Assembly (NCBI GenBank): GCA_003990745.1
Contig: RBNI01003111.1
Location: 1-16,631 of the forward strand
Reading direction: 5' to 3'
From: Jimgerdemannia flammicorona
Taxonomy: Eukaryota; Mucoromycota; Endogonomycetes; Endogonales; Endogonaceae
DNA: 16,631 nt
The notes below the pieces were generated by a model. It did not search any database and was not told the origin of the DNA. It was given only the letters and a program-made list of their open reading frames with translations. Shown here one piece after another: positions 7,990 to 16,440 of this stretch. The first letter of the stretch is position 1, and each line of letters opens with the position of its first letter. Made by a program: the position numbers and the translations under genes.

Positions 7990-9029
7990 GATGTATACTA
8001 GTGTCCTCAGAGTTCACCCATCCATACTTCTTAAATAGATGCTGGTTCCTTTGATATTGTATACAAGATAAGGTCCTTCCCATTTGGGCTCTAGTTTGGC
8101 AGCAAAGTTGATTTCAATTATACTTCTCCAAACTAGTACTTGATCTCCAATCTTGATCTTCTAATCCTTCTGCTTCTGGTTATAGTACTTCTTTTGTCTT
8201 TCTTGAGCTTTGATAATCTGAACTCAGGCTTGATTATATAACTATTCTGCCTTCTTAAGGAGGTCTCTGAGGTTCTTAAGTTCTGGTTTTCTTAGTAAAT
8301 ATTATTTTAAAGGGCTTTTATTTATAGAGACAGTAGAAGTGTTCTGAATTTCCCTAAGATCTCAGGTAAGCAGAGGTCTCAGTTGGTAGAATTAACTTAA
8401 GCAAGTTCTTTCTTGATGGTCTGGTTCATTCTTTCTGTCATACCATTGATCTAAGGGTATGATGTAGTTTGTTTGAGATAGATCTTGTAGATTTAGATAT
8501 AACTTGTGATTATATTATTAATGAATTCTGTGTCTCAGTCAGAGATAAGTTCTTCTGAGGGTCTATATCTGAGTGTAAGTCTATGAAGAAAGCCTACAAT
8601 GGTTAAGGCATCTGTGATTTCTATTGGGAAAGTCTTGGGTCACTTGATCAGATATTTTACAAATATAAAGATATACTTGTTTCTTCTTAGTATAACTAGT
8701 AGGGGTCTAATTATGTCTACTTCTCATCTCTGAAAGATGTTGTCTAATGGTATGATTGGTTGTAGTGGTGCTTGGTAGTTCTTCCTTTCTTGGTACTTCT
8801 GACAGGTATCATATTTCTTGAGTATGTCCTGGACTTGTATTCTGAGATTGGGCCAATATTGGTATATTGTTTGCAACTTTTTTTCTATATTCACCTGTCC
8901 TTGGTGGGCTTTCTGATATTCTTTTCAGATGAGATCTTCTTATGTCTTAATGGTCTGAGAAGCTTCCTTTAGAGTGTAGTTTCTTGATACACCTTCTTCT
9001 AGTTCATTGAGGTTGACAAGAAAGTACAT
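7990..9029 (-). pseudogene. Integrase domain of Gypsy pol (degenerate)
   Basis: The zinc-binding part has His in AHQGQV (8904-8906) and Cys at 8802-8804, but the second Cys of the CxxC pair is Tyr (8793-8795), a TGT to TAT change. The DDE core follows in one frame: Asp in VDII (8715-8717), Asp in LISD*DTEF (8538-8540) and Glu in GMTERMNQTIK (8433-8435). The last two are 35 codons apart, one fewer than the usual DD35E spacing, because a codon is missing in TTSY-P*INGM. A GPY motif (8068-8076) in EPKWEGPYLVYN lies in another frame, so an indel separates core and C-terminus. Integrase inserts the cDNA into the host genome; this copy cannot. Confidence 0.9.
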
Positions 9030-9489
9030 CAACATTGTTATAAGCTTTCTCAACTTTGTAGATAATGGTGATTTTGTAATCCTGAAGGATAAGAATTCAG
9101 TAAGCTAGGATTCCCCTAGGTTCCTTATAGTTAAATAGCTATTTGAGGACTGTATGGTCTATTATTAGAGTGAATTTTTTTTAATAAGATAATACTTAAA
9201 CAGGATAACTATCTATATAACTGTAAGACATTCTAATTTGGTACTACCATAGTTCATCTGCTGCTGATTGGTAACTTGGCTTATATAAGCTATTATATAG
9301 TATTGTTAGTCAGGTCTTTCTTAGGCTAGAACTGCTCCTAGGCCATCTTTGAAAGTATCTGTATATAAGATGAATGACTTTTATATGTAGATTGAGATAT
9401 ATAAGGATTAATGCTATGGTCATACAGTACTTGAGTTTCTTGAAGGCTAGTTCTTGTGATTTCATCTATTTATAAGGTACTTCTTTCTT
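9030..9489 (-). pseudogene. RNase H domain of Gypsy pol (degenerate)
   Basis: The - strand reads FILYTDTFKDGLGAVLA with its first catalytic Asp at 9357-9359, then YGSTKLECLTVI with the catalytic Glu at 9231-9233. The order and spacing match the TDAS..LGAVL and ELECLA signatures of Ty3/Gypsy RNase H. The later part is broken by several stops around 9165-9185. The start lies in a different frame from the end of the reverse transcriptase, with an indel near 9385. Confidence 0.85.
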
Positions 9490-10300
9490 GAGAAGAATTC
9501 AAATTGGGGCAGTAATTTGGGCAAAGTTCTTGATAAACTTTCTGTAGTAGAATACTAGTATCATGAAGGATAGTATTTCCTTTGGGGTCTTGAGTACTGG
9601 CCAATTGTTGATCTTTTTGGTTTTCTTTGGGTCTGTATGAGTTCTTTCTTTCAAAACTATGAATCTAAGAAATTCAAGTTTCTGTTTTCCAAAGTAGCAT
9701 TTCTTAGTATTTAGTCTCAGGTAATTCTTATAGATGAGCTTGAAGAATTCTTCTAGATAGTACAGGTGTTCCTCAAAATTTGCTGAATAGATGTTAGAAT
9801 TATCTATGTATACAATCAGGTAGTAGTAGATCAGAGGGGTATAGACTGAGTTCATTATTCTCTGAAAGGTGGGAGGTACATTGCAAAGTCTAAAGATATT
9901 TAGAGGTATTTATACAGTTTTTCTAGAGCAAGAAAGACTGTCTTTTGAATGTCTTTTGAGTCTATAGAAATCTTATAGAATTCTGTGAAAAGGTCCATAC
10001 TGCTAAAGTATCTGGTATCTTATAACTGATCCAAAAGGTCATCAATTTGGAGCAAAAGATAAGTATTCTTTTTGGTAACTGAATTGAGTTTCTTGTAGTC
10101 TATGCAGAGTCTCTATTCTCTTTTCTTTGATACAATAAGTATAGGGCTGGTCCAGGGGCTGGTTGAGGATCAGATAACTCTATTGTCTAAGAGTTCTTAA
10201 ATGTACTCCTTTTTGAAAGTCTTTAGATAATGGGATATTCAGTAGAGTTTCTGCTAGATGGGTGTTATATTTTTTGTATTTATACTATAATAGTATGATG
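9490..10300 (-). pseudogene. Reverse transcriptase domain of Gypsy pol (degenerate)
   Basis: Motifs in order are ELLDNRVI, SPWTSPILIVSKK, RLCIDYKKLN (about 10100), QIDDLLDQL (about 10040), FSSMDLF with the motif-A Asp at 9993-9995, CNVPPTFQRIMN (about 9860), IVYIDNSNIYS (YIDN at 9799-9810), and FYYRKFIKNFAQITAPI (about 9500-9550). The catalytic YIDD is YIDN, a G to A change on this strand that is CpA to TpA on the other. The first half and the YIDN half are in different frames, so an indel lies near 9895-9910; a second one near 9385 returns to the first frame. From 9499 to 9855 there is no stop, which is unusual for this block and probably chance. Confidence 0.95.
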
Positions 10301-10799
10301 GGTTATATGACAGGTTACCATAATTAGTAGTGAAGATATCTTGATACTTGTTGAGGAGTTTTACTAGTTGTTGCTATTGCTGAGATATCAATTCTTCTCC
10401 AATATTGGTGAAAGGCTTTACTGTCTCCTGGATTGCAGAGGGGTCTTTCTTTTCCTCTAAAATCTTTTGACATTTCCTTATAAGTTTAGTTCATAAACTT
10501 CTCTATGAGTTTAGTTGAGAAAAGGCACCAGATATCCTATTGATAGTTCTTTTTGGCAAGATGATACTTTCTCAACTCTGATTGGTTGCTCAGGAGTATA
10601 CTGGATTTATCTTGTCAGAGAATATATATTCTTCTATATCTAGATTTGAGATATCTTCATTGAGTTTGAAGAAGAGATTTCTTGGGTTGAGTGGTATAAA
10701 GATTTCAAAAGTGGTTTGCTCTCCAGGCTCCAGGATGAGATTCTTGTATAGTTTGACTAGTTAGTGATATACTTGTTGGGGAATATTCCTCTTGAGGTA
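10301..10799 (-). pseudogene. Spacer between dUTPase and reverse transcriptase in pol
   Basis: It is protein-like in the same frame as dUTPase and the first half of the reverse transcriptase. NLILEPGEQTTFEIFIPLN (about 10690-10745) and ISNLDIEEYIFSDKINPVYS (about 10590-10650) come first. Then comes the typical lead-in to reverse transcriptase, with QQQQLVKLLNKYQDIF (about 10330-10380). The first part is not a family I recognise and may complete the dUTPase module or link it to the polymerase. Confidence 0.6.
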
Positions 10800-11240
10800 A
10801 TTGACCTGAAGGAGATATACTTCCTTCTTATCTGAGCTTCCAAATTCTTTAGCTTGTCTTATTCCTTCAGTCAGTTTGGAGACTTCTTGTAATTATAGAG
10901 TCTTGACCTTCATGAAGACTGCTTGAGCAATCTTCTGTTCTCTAATAATTCAGTATCATTCTATACTACTGTTATATAGGATGATTTTGATTTTGCCTAT
11001 ATATTCTAGGTCTATGATTCCTCCTTCTACAGTTATTCCTTGTCTGGCAAGTCTAGACCTTGAGGTCAGTTGGATGTAAGTTCCTTAGAGTGATTGTATG
11101 GCTAGTCTAGTTCTGAACATCAGTGTTCTTCCAGGCTTAATGAGTTTATTCTCCAGACTGTAGAGGTTATACACTATATCTTCTTGATGAGCTTTGGTCA
11201 GGAGTTTGGCCTTGGAATGTAGCAGGGTATACTGGACAAT
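10800..11240 (-). pseudogene. dUTPase (trimeric type) domain embedded in Gypsy pol (degenerate)
   Basis: All five motifs of the trimeric dUTPase family appear in one frame and in order. Motif 1 is IVYNL (11163-11177), normally AGYDL. Motif 2 is SRSRLA (11046-11063), normally PRSGLA. Motif 3 is GGIIDLEYIGKIKIILYN (10971-11024), matching GVID.DYRG....L.N. Motif 4 is EQKIAQAVF (10914-10940), normally GDRIAQ. Motif 5 is RQAKEFGSSD (10830-10859), normally RG..GFGS. Motif 1 to motif 5 is about 110 codons, the usual spacing. The family hydrolyses dUTP to dUMP and pyrophosphate and keeps uracil out of DNA. Asp to Asn in motif 1 and Gly to Arg in motif 2 are CpA to TpA changes, so this copy is inactive. 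It lies between protease and reverse transcriptase, so it was part of the polyprotein. Confidence 0.88.
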
Positions 11241-12550
11241 ATCTTTACTAAGTTTGGGCTGTCCTTGGGCTGAAGCTCTACTGGCAGAAAGTCTCTAAGC
11301 TCTGAGGTTGAGGTACAGTCATCTGGCTCTAGTAGAGAGATCTTGGAGATAATTGATTCCTTTTTTTCCTATAGGGTCTAGGGCTTTCATGAAGTTGGTA
11401 GCATCTTTTATCCATTCTTAGCAGGTTATATATCTGATGAGAGCTAGGGTATCTTCTCCCAAATCATAGATCTTAAGGATCCTTCTTTCTGGCTTCTTGG
11501 TCTAGCTCTTTCAGATCTGGCCTCTGTTATCTTCTCTCTTCAAGGTGTGAATTACAACATTCTGGCTGAGATGAATCTTCTGGTATCTGCAGTCTTGGTA
11601 GTCTGGATGTCTTCTATAGTTGTAATATCTCATTGCTTAGAAATGCTATTTCTAGTTATTGATCTCTTATTATCTCAGGAATCAGTATCCATCTTGGTCA
11701 TAAGTTGGGGGAAGAGTGGCCAAGAGATATACTTCTGTTTAGGTAAAGAGACCTTGTCCTCTAAATCAACTTTACAACTTGGTAGTAACTTCTTGGAAGA
11801 TGGTTAACTATGCAACTGTAGTGGAGAGTTCTAATCTTTGAGATCTCTGTCTTTCTTATTGATCCAACAGATAGCACTAATAGCAGTAATCTCAGGGAGA
11901 GTGGAAGACCATTTGATGTAGACATCTTCCTAGCCAAAAGGCTCTTTCTTGGTGAGTTTCTTACTTAGGAATAATAGGGATTATACTGTATCCTTCTTCA
12001 ATATTCCAGGGATCATTATCTTTAAATAGTGTCCAGCAGAGATTATCTCAGAGAATGAGTTCAGGAACTTCTTCCTCTTCAGATACTTCTTGCTTAGAAA
12101 CCTCCTGTTCAGGGGCTTCTTCTTTCTTGGATAATTCTTGACCCCAAATTGCTTATACTTCTGCAGCTTCAGCTGCAGGTGTCTCTGGAATATGTCTATA
12201 TTTCTACTTCTTTTTTCTGCACTCTAGGCAAGCTATACTAGGTGAATTCCTTATTCCAATGATTTTGGAGAAGTGCTCAGGGTACTTGTGTCTCTTGAGA
12301 TAGATAGAGCATTCTTTGATTTCTCTTGCAATAGCTCTGATTGTGATAGAGATGGTATTTCTGGTCCACACATTGTCTTCTGATCTGTCATCCACTAGGT
12401 TGATTCAGGGATTGAGTCTGAAATCATTTCTATCTTTGAATTCTCTTCTGTGGTAGACTCTTTACTACTAATATATTCTTCTTAGATAGTGACCTTCTTC
12501 TTCTTCTTTGATTGCTCATAGCTGATCATTTTAACTCTGTACTTCTTGTC
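11241..12550 (-). pseudogene. Long linker between protease and dUTPase, unrecognised
   Basis: About 430 codons of protein-like text switch among frames, so indels are present. The first part includes YPEHFSKIIGIRNSPSIA followed by CLECRKKK (12204-12290), then a Glu-rich run with QEVSKQEVSEEEEVPEL (about 12062-12115). The middle includes EDVYIKWSSTLPEITAI (about 11880-11940). The last part includes YDLGEDTLALIRYI (about 11420-11470) and WIKDATNFMKALDPIG, and LLEPDDCTSTSELRDF (about 11270-11340). No catalytic motif was recognised. It is much longer than the usual protease to reverse transcriptase spacing, even leaving out the dUTPase. Confidence 0.55.
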
Positions 12551-12915
12551 TTAGTAGTCAAACTTGAGTACTTGTTGACTGATATCAATAACTGCATTCA
12601 TTTCCTTCATCCAGTTGATATCAAGAATCATATCATAGATAATAGCTTCAGTGACAACAGCTTTCAGAATAGAGAACTAAATGTGTCTGAGAGAGATAGT
12701 AATGTTTTGTACTTCTCCAAGGAGTTGAGTTCAGGCTCTATCTGCTATTATAATTCTGAGATTGGATGGTCTATCAATGGGCCATTGGAGGGTATCCAGA
12801 AATCATTTGGTAATGATACAGATAGCTACTCCTGTATCTATGAGGATTTTCACCTTTTGTCCTCCAATATCTCTATATAGGTAGGTGCTGATATCTCTCT
12901 GCAGCCTAGATAGAG
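12551..12915 (-). pseudogene. Retroviral-type aspartic protease domain (degenerate)
   Basis: The - strand reads RDIGGQKVKILIDTGVAICI with the active-site Asp-Thr-Gly at 12830-12838, still intact. It then runs through PSNLRIIIADRA and LGEVQNITISL to YDMILDINWMKEMNAVIDI, ending at TAA 12551-12553. This is the pattern of Ty3/Gypsy proteases (LIDTGA, then the YDMILG..WL block). The residue after DTG is Val, normally Ala, from a GCA to GTA change. The protease frame differs from the gag frame, so either a programmed shift or an indel lies at about 12920-12970. The family cleaves the polyprotein during particle maturation. Confidence 0.88.
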
Positions 12916-12963
12916 GTGGGGGCTGGCTCTTACTGTGGAACTAGAACTCAGCCAGTGCTAGAC

Positions 12964-14895
12964 CTAGTGGTCCTCAGCAATTTATTTCAGACTCCAGCAC
13001 AGAAACTATAGAAGAGGGACTTCTATCTTGGCTTTTTGAATCTTCTGCCAGACTTTATTATAAATATCTCTAGGTATGGTCTTCAGGATATACTTCTTCT
13101 TGGGCTTTGGGGTAGCAGGTTTTCATTCTTTTTATACTATTTCTTCATCCTCTGAGGGCAGCTCATTTGTCTCAGAGATAAAAGGTGAGAGAGACTAGGA
13201 AGGTATTTCTACTTACTCCTCTTCATCTTTCTCTTAGATTCTTTTACTGATATTCCTAGATGGTCTTTCTACAGGTCTCTTTCTCTTCTCTGCTGAGTAA
13301 ACTATCTTTCAAGTAGTGACTTTGGCTGGGTATAAGTCCAGATTACTATAGTCTTCACTGTTGCTTTCTTCTTCAAAGTCTTCAACAATATAGGCTTCAG
13401 TCTTCTTATATTGGGTTTCATTCCTTCAGTTTGGTAGTTCTGAGTCCCTTCAGTCACTTCTATTATCACATTCAGTAGTATAGTATCAGAATTGTCCACA
13501 GTAGAAGCATTGGACTTGAGTTCTATCTTAGATAGAGTATCTTCTTTCTTCTTGCTGGTAGTTCCTGTTATTTCTGGGTGGATAACCTTGGCTTCTTTGT
13601 GGTTTGTTGTCTTGATAACTCTAATTTTTATATATAGTAAGTTTTTCAATCTGTTCAACTAATTGGTCTAACCTGGAACTGAGTTTTTGAATTTTACTCC
13701 TATTCTTTTTTTCTTCTTTAGCTGGTCTTCTTTCTTTGAATCTTTCCTGTTCTTGAAAGAGTCCTTGCAGAGCTTTGACCAGGATGTCTTCTTTGTCATC
13801 TTTCTTATTATGGTCACTCCAGGCAGTTCCTTGTCTGATATCAAAGAATTCTTGAGCTATATCTACTTGCTCTTTGAATCTTCTAATGTCTAGGATACAG
13901 ACATGCTGGGCAATATTTGGAGAAATTCCATTCATGAGAATCATTGGACCTATGATGTCTTAATTGGTGGTATTGAATCTGGCTACATGAATTCTCTTCT
14001 GAATTTTTATAAAGAAGGCTCTGGGTGATTCTCTAAGGTTCATCTTCATTCCCATGATAGATTCTTGAGCCTTATGGTGGGTTTCATTTTCTGCATATTT
14101 TTTGATAAACCAGTAGACTATGGCTATGTATTACAGCTGATAAAATACTGCTGCTTATATTTCTGCTATAAGTTCTAAATGTGGGTTATTTGCTACTTAG
14201 TAAAAAATATCTCTGGCTGATTCTCTGAGCTGAGCCTTATAGATGGCAATTTTTCTTTCATCTAAGAGATTCCTCAGAGCTATGATTTTCTCAATTTTAT
14301 CAAGAAATTCTCTAGGATCTTTCTCCAGATATCCTGTAAAGATTGGCAATAGAGTGGTCATTTTGTCATCACTTTCTTCTGATTCTAGTTCTAGTCTAGA
14401 TTCTGATTCAGATTCTGACTCTGGTTCACTTTCTGAACTGTCACTGAAGATGGGGGTGCTTGAGTATCTTGAGGATAATTTTATAGACCTCAGATGAAGT
14501 AGAATGAGCCTAGATATTCTTGAAGGAGCTACTTTCAATTTTGCAAGAGCTGGTGATAAAGGTTCAATGGATGAGATTAGTGGAATCTCTCTGGAGTATC
14601 TGGCTGCAGGATGCTGGGCTTATATAATAAGATCTTCTAGTTCTTATACAAGTTCTTCAAAGTTTCCAACAAGGCCCCCTGTGTTATCTGGTTGATCTGG
14701 TTGAGAATTTCAGACTATACTGGTATCTGGTTGAAATCCTTCTGATACTGGGTAGTTGGTAAGTCTTGAGATAATTACTTCTCTTCTTGTCTAAATACTG
14801 GTAATAACTGGTTTTTCTGTAGTAGTAGAGATTAGTGTTATATCAAATGTATCCAGTTTGACTATGGGTTCTTGTGAGCTAAAAAGTTATGTCAA
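12964..14895 (-). pseudogene. Gag (capsid/nucleocapsid) with zinc knuckle (degenerate)
   Basis: One frame stays protein-like from just inside the 5' LTR to TAG 12964-12966. Near the start are proline and acid rich stretches. A Ser/Glu run (about 14365-14450) precedes a capsid-like part with MTTLLPIFTGYLEKDPREFL (about 14300-14360) and YWFIKKYAENETHHKAQESI (about 14050-14115). A coiled-coil-like segment, KIQKLSSRLDQLVEQIEKL (about 13630-13690), comes next. The zinc knuckle (13468-13509) reads CFYCGQF*YYTTEC: the three Cys are in CX2CX4HX4C register, but His is Tyr (CAT to TAT) and the residue before it is a stop (CGA to TGA likely). Stops are TAA, TAG and TGA. No start codon can be fixed. Confidence 0.85.
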
Positions 14896-14904
14896 TTTGA
14901 AATC

Positions 14905-14922
14905 TTCTTAGTTGAGCTCCCA
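14905..14922 (-). other. Candidate primer binding site
   Basis: Two bases inside the 5' LTR end, the - strand reads TGGGAGCTCAACTAAG. TGG at the start is typical, because it pairs with the tRNA CCA end. I could not match the rest to a particular tRNA, and mutation may have altered it. Confidence 0.35.
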
Positions 14923-14924
14923 AA

Positions 14925-15511
14925 TGTAATATGCCTGGCTTAAATAGAGGTAAATTACAAGATTGGAGATTGATATAGTTTAGCTTGAACTCTTAGTTAC
15001 TTTGTTAAAAGTAACAAAATGTTCTTGATATTTAGTAGTATAATAATCAAAGTTAGATATCTGCAAGTGATTTCCTTATTAAGATGAGTTCTTGAGTGTA
15101 AGTAGTAATTTATATATTTCTTTCTTGGTTGATAGATAATTTCTATATAGTATGACAATTTCTAAAAATATGTGATTTCTGCATGATGATCTTGTATAGT
15201 ACAATGATCTCTTGTATAGTACAGTAGGTTTCTTATATATGATGATCTAGTAATTTAGTAGTTTCTTTATACAGTTTTGGTAAATAACTTAATTTAGTAC
15301 AGATTCTCTTGAATTAGACTCACTGGAGATAGAGAGTAGTGTGAATTCTTCTGAATTAAGCTTACTGAGAATGGATGAATAACTTGGGTGATATAGATAA
15401 CTCAGATAACTCAGATATCATAGATAACTTAAATAACTCAGATATTATAGATTCTTTCTGAATCAGTGGGCTTTTGGAAATATCAGATAACTTGATAACT
15501 TAGATAGCTCA
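14925..15511 (-). repeat. 5' LTR of the Gypsy element, truncated
   Basis: It begins on the + strand with TGTAATATGCC and matches the left LTR from about 6007 to 6580. Homology ends at TAGATAGCTCA (15511). The next 826 bp of the left LTR, which include the minisatellite and would hold the promoter region, are missing here. By eye the two LTRs differ mainly at C/T and G/A positions. As an LTR pair starts identical, these differences record mutation after insertion. Confidence 0.85.
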
Positions 15512-15625
15512 ATATCTCCTTTCTCTGCTACCTTACTGGTCACAAGGTTTGGTAGGTAACCTTCCAAGTCCCCTTTCCCCTATTATTACCCCCTCTACCT
15601 CAGGTTGGTTTACTGTGCCTGCATG
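15512..15625. other. Junction segment between truncated LTR and repeat A
   Basis: This has more balanced base composition than the LTR but still no CpG; the first CpG is at 15669-15670. No match elsewhere in the window was seen and there is no gene. The breakpoint that removed the outer LTR lies at its left edge. Confidence 0.5.
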
Positions 15626-16015
15626 GGCATGGTGGGAGGAGGGCAATAGTGTTGAGTTGCCCCTTTATCGGTGTCAGATCGGTGTCTTCTCCACTTTTTC
15701 GCGGTTTCTGGTGCCTTTGGCTGCGTCTGGAGTGCATCCGTTTTGGTGCGGCGCCTTCTTCCTTTTGCCGTCGCTAACAAGGTGCTGTCTCGGTGTATCT
15801 CGGGCTATGTAGGGAGTCGGCTGACCTTGGGCGTCAAGTGCTCAGTGTAGGTTACCTGCAGGTCCTCGGTGCCTGTGGTGAGGCCCTCTGGCTTTGGCGA
15901 GCTTCCCAGCAAGCATGGTTCTGGTGTAGGTGACTGCTTTTCAGGTGATGTCGGGATGGGAGGGGAGATGGCTATCACAGATAGGAGGAAGGGTGATTAT
16001 GGTGAACCAGTAGGG
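15626..16015 (+). repeat. Repeat A, right copy, block 1 (little mutated)
   Basis: This is the GC-rich partner of 2526-2893, with many CpG retained. Open frames exist in several phases (for example 15549-15812 and 15869-16075, +), but the matching left copy shows no coding-like pattern and no domain is recognised, so no gene is called. Confidence 0.8.
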
Positions 16016-16194
16016 TGCCAGGCTGGGGGCGGTCGTCGGGGCTGGGGCAGGTACTGCTTTGGTGGGGCCTTTTGATTGGTGCGGTGCAGTTAGGTAGTAG
16101 GTGACACTCTCGGCTTCTTTTGGCAGATAGCGGGGTGAGGCCCCAGTCATCAGGAGGGGTTGGGGGGCCCAAGGCTACCCATTTCAGACGTCTT
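16016..16194. other. GC-rich segment joining the two blocks of repeat A
   Basis: It is G-rich on the + strand with CpG present. In the left copy this interval is replaced by about 1.7 kb containing the ghost gene. No gene or RNA is recognised. Confidence 0.5.
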
Positions 16195-16440
16195 GGTTGC
16201 ACTCAACTGGAACCGGGAGCTGACATGGCAACGTGATCAAGGCCCACAGGCTTGAGTAGTGGGGTATTGGGGGTTTCCTCCTGCCTCATGTGTAAGTCCT
16301 CTACTCACCTCAACTGGGAGAACCAGGCCCTACCCACCGTATTGTGCTTTGATGAGGGTTTTTTCTTTGCCTGTCATTCTCTTTGGGGTGGCAGGGGCTA
16401 TTCTATTTGGCTCGGGCGTGGCCTTATACATATGTTGGGT
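16195..16440 (+). repeat. Repeat A, right copy, block 2 (little mutated)
   Basis: It matches 4566-4935. Overlapping + strand frames (16252-16467 and 16259-16474) are open but carry no recognised domain and are not preserved as frames in the left copy, so they are treated as chance. Confidence 0.7.

Larger units (their letters stand above)
5995..15511 (-). mobile_element. Degenerate Ty3/Gypsy LTR retrotransposon with dUTPase domain
   Basis: The - strand shows, in order, a partial LTR, gag with a zinc knuckle, protease, linker, dUTPase, reverse transcriptase, RNase H, integrase and a second LTR. Reverse transcriptase ahead of integrase is the Ty3/Gypsy order, not the Copia order. A GPY/F module follows the integrase core and no chromodomain was recognised. 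All coding parts carry many stops plus several indels, so the copy is dead. I see no target-site duplication, and none is expected since the outer part of the right LTR is missing. A family name cannot be given without a database search. Confidence 0.92.

Noticed and set aside
8772..8972. 66-codon hydrophobic + strand frame resembling a membrane peptide
   Set aside because: It is the reverse of the integrase zinc-binding region, whose motifs read clearly on the - strand. The hydrophobic look comes from T-rich codons.
12512..12880. 122-codon + strand open frame
   Set aside because: It is antisense to the protease domain, where DTG and the YDMIL block identify the true strand.
13302..13658. 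118-codon - strand open frame
   Set aside because: Same strand as gag but the wrong frame; the zinc knuckle is in the neighbouring frame.
14243..14497. Ser/Asp-rich + strand frame
   Set aside because: It is antisense to the Ser/Glu run of gag.
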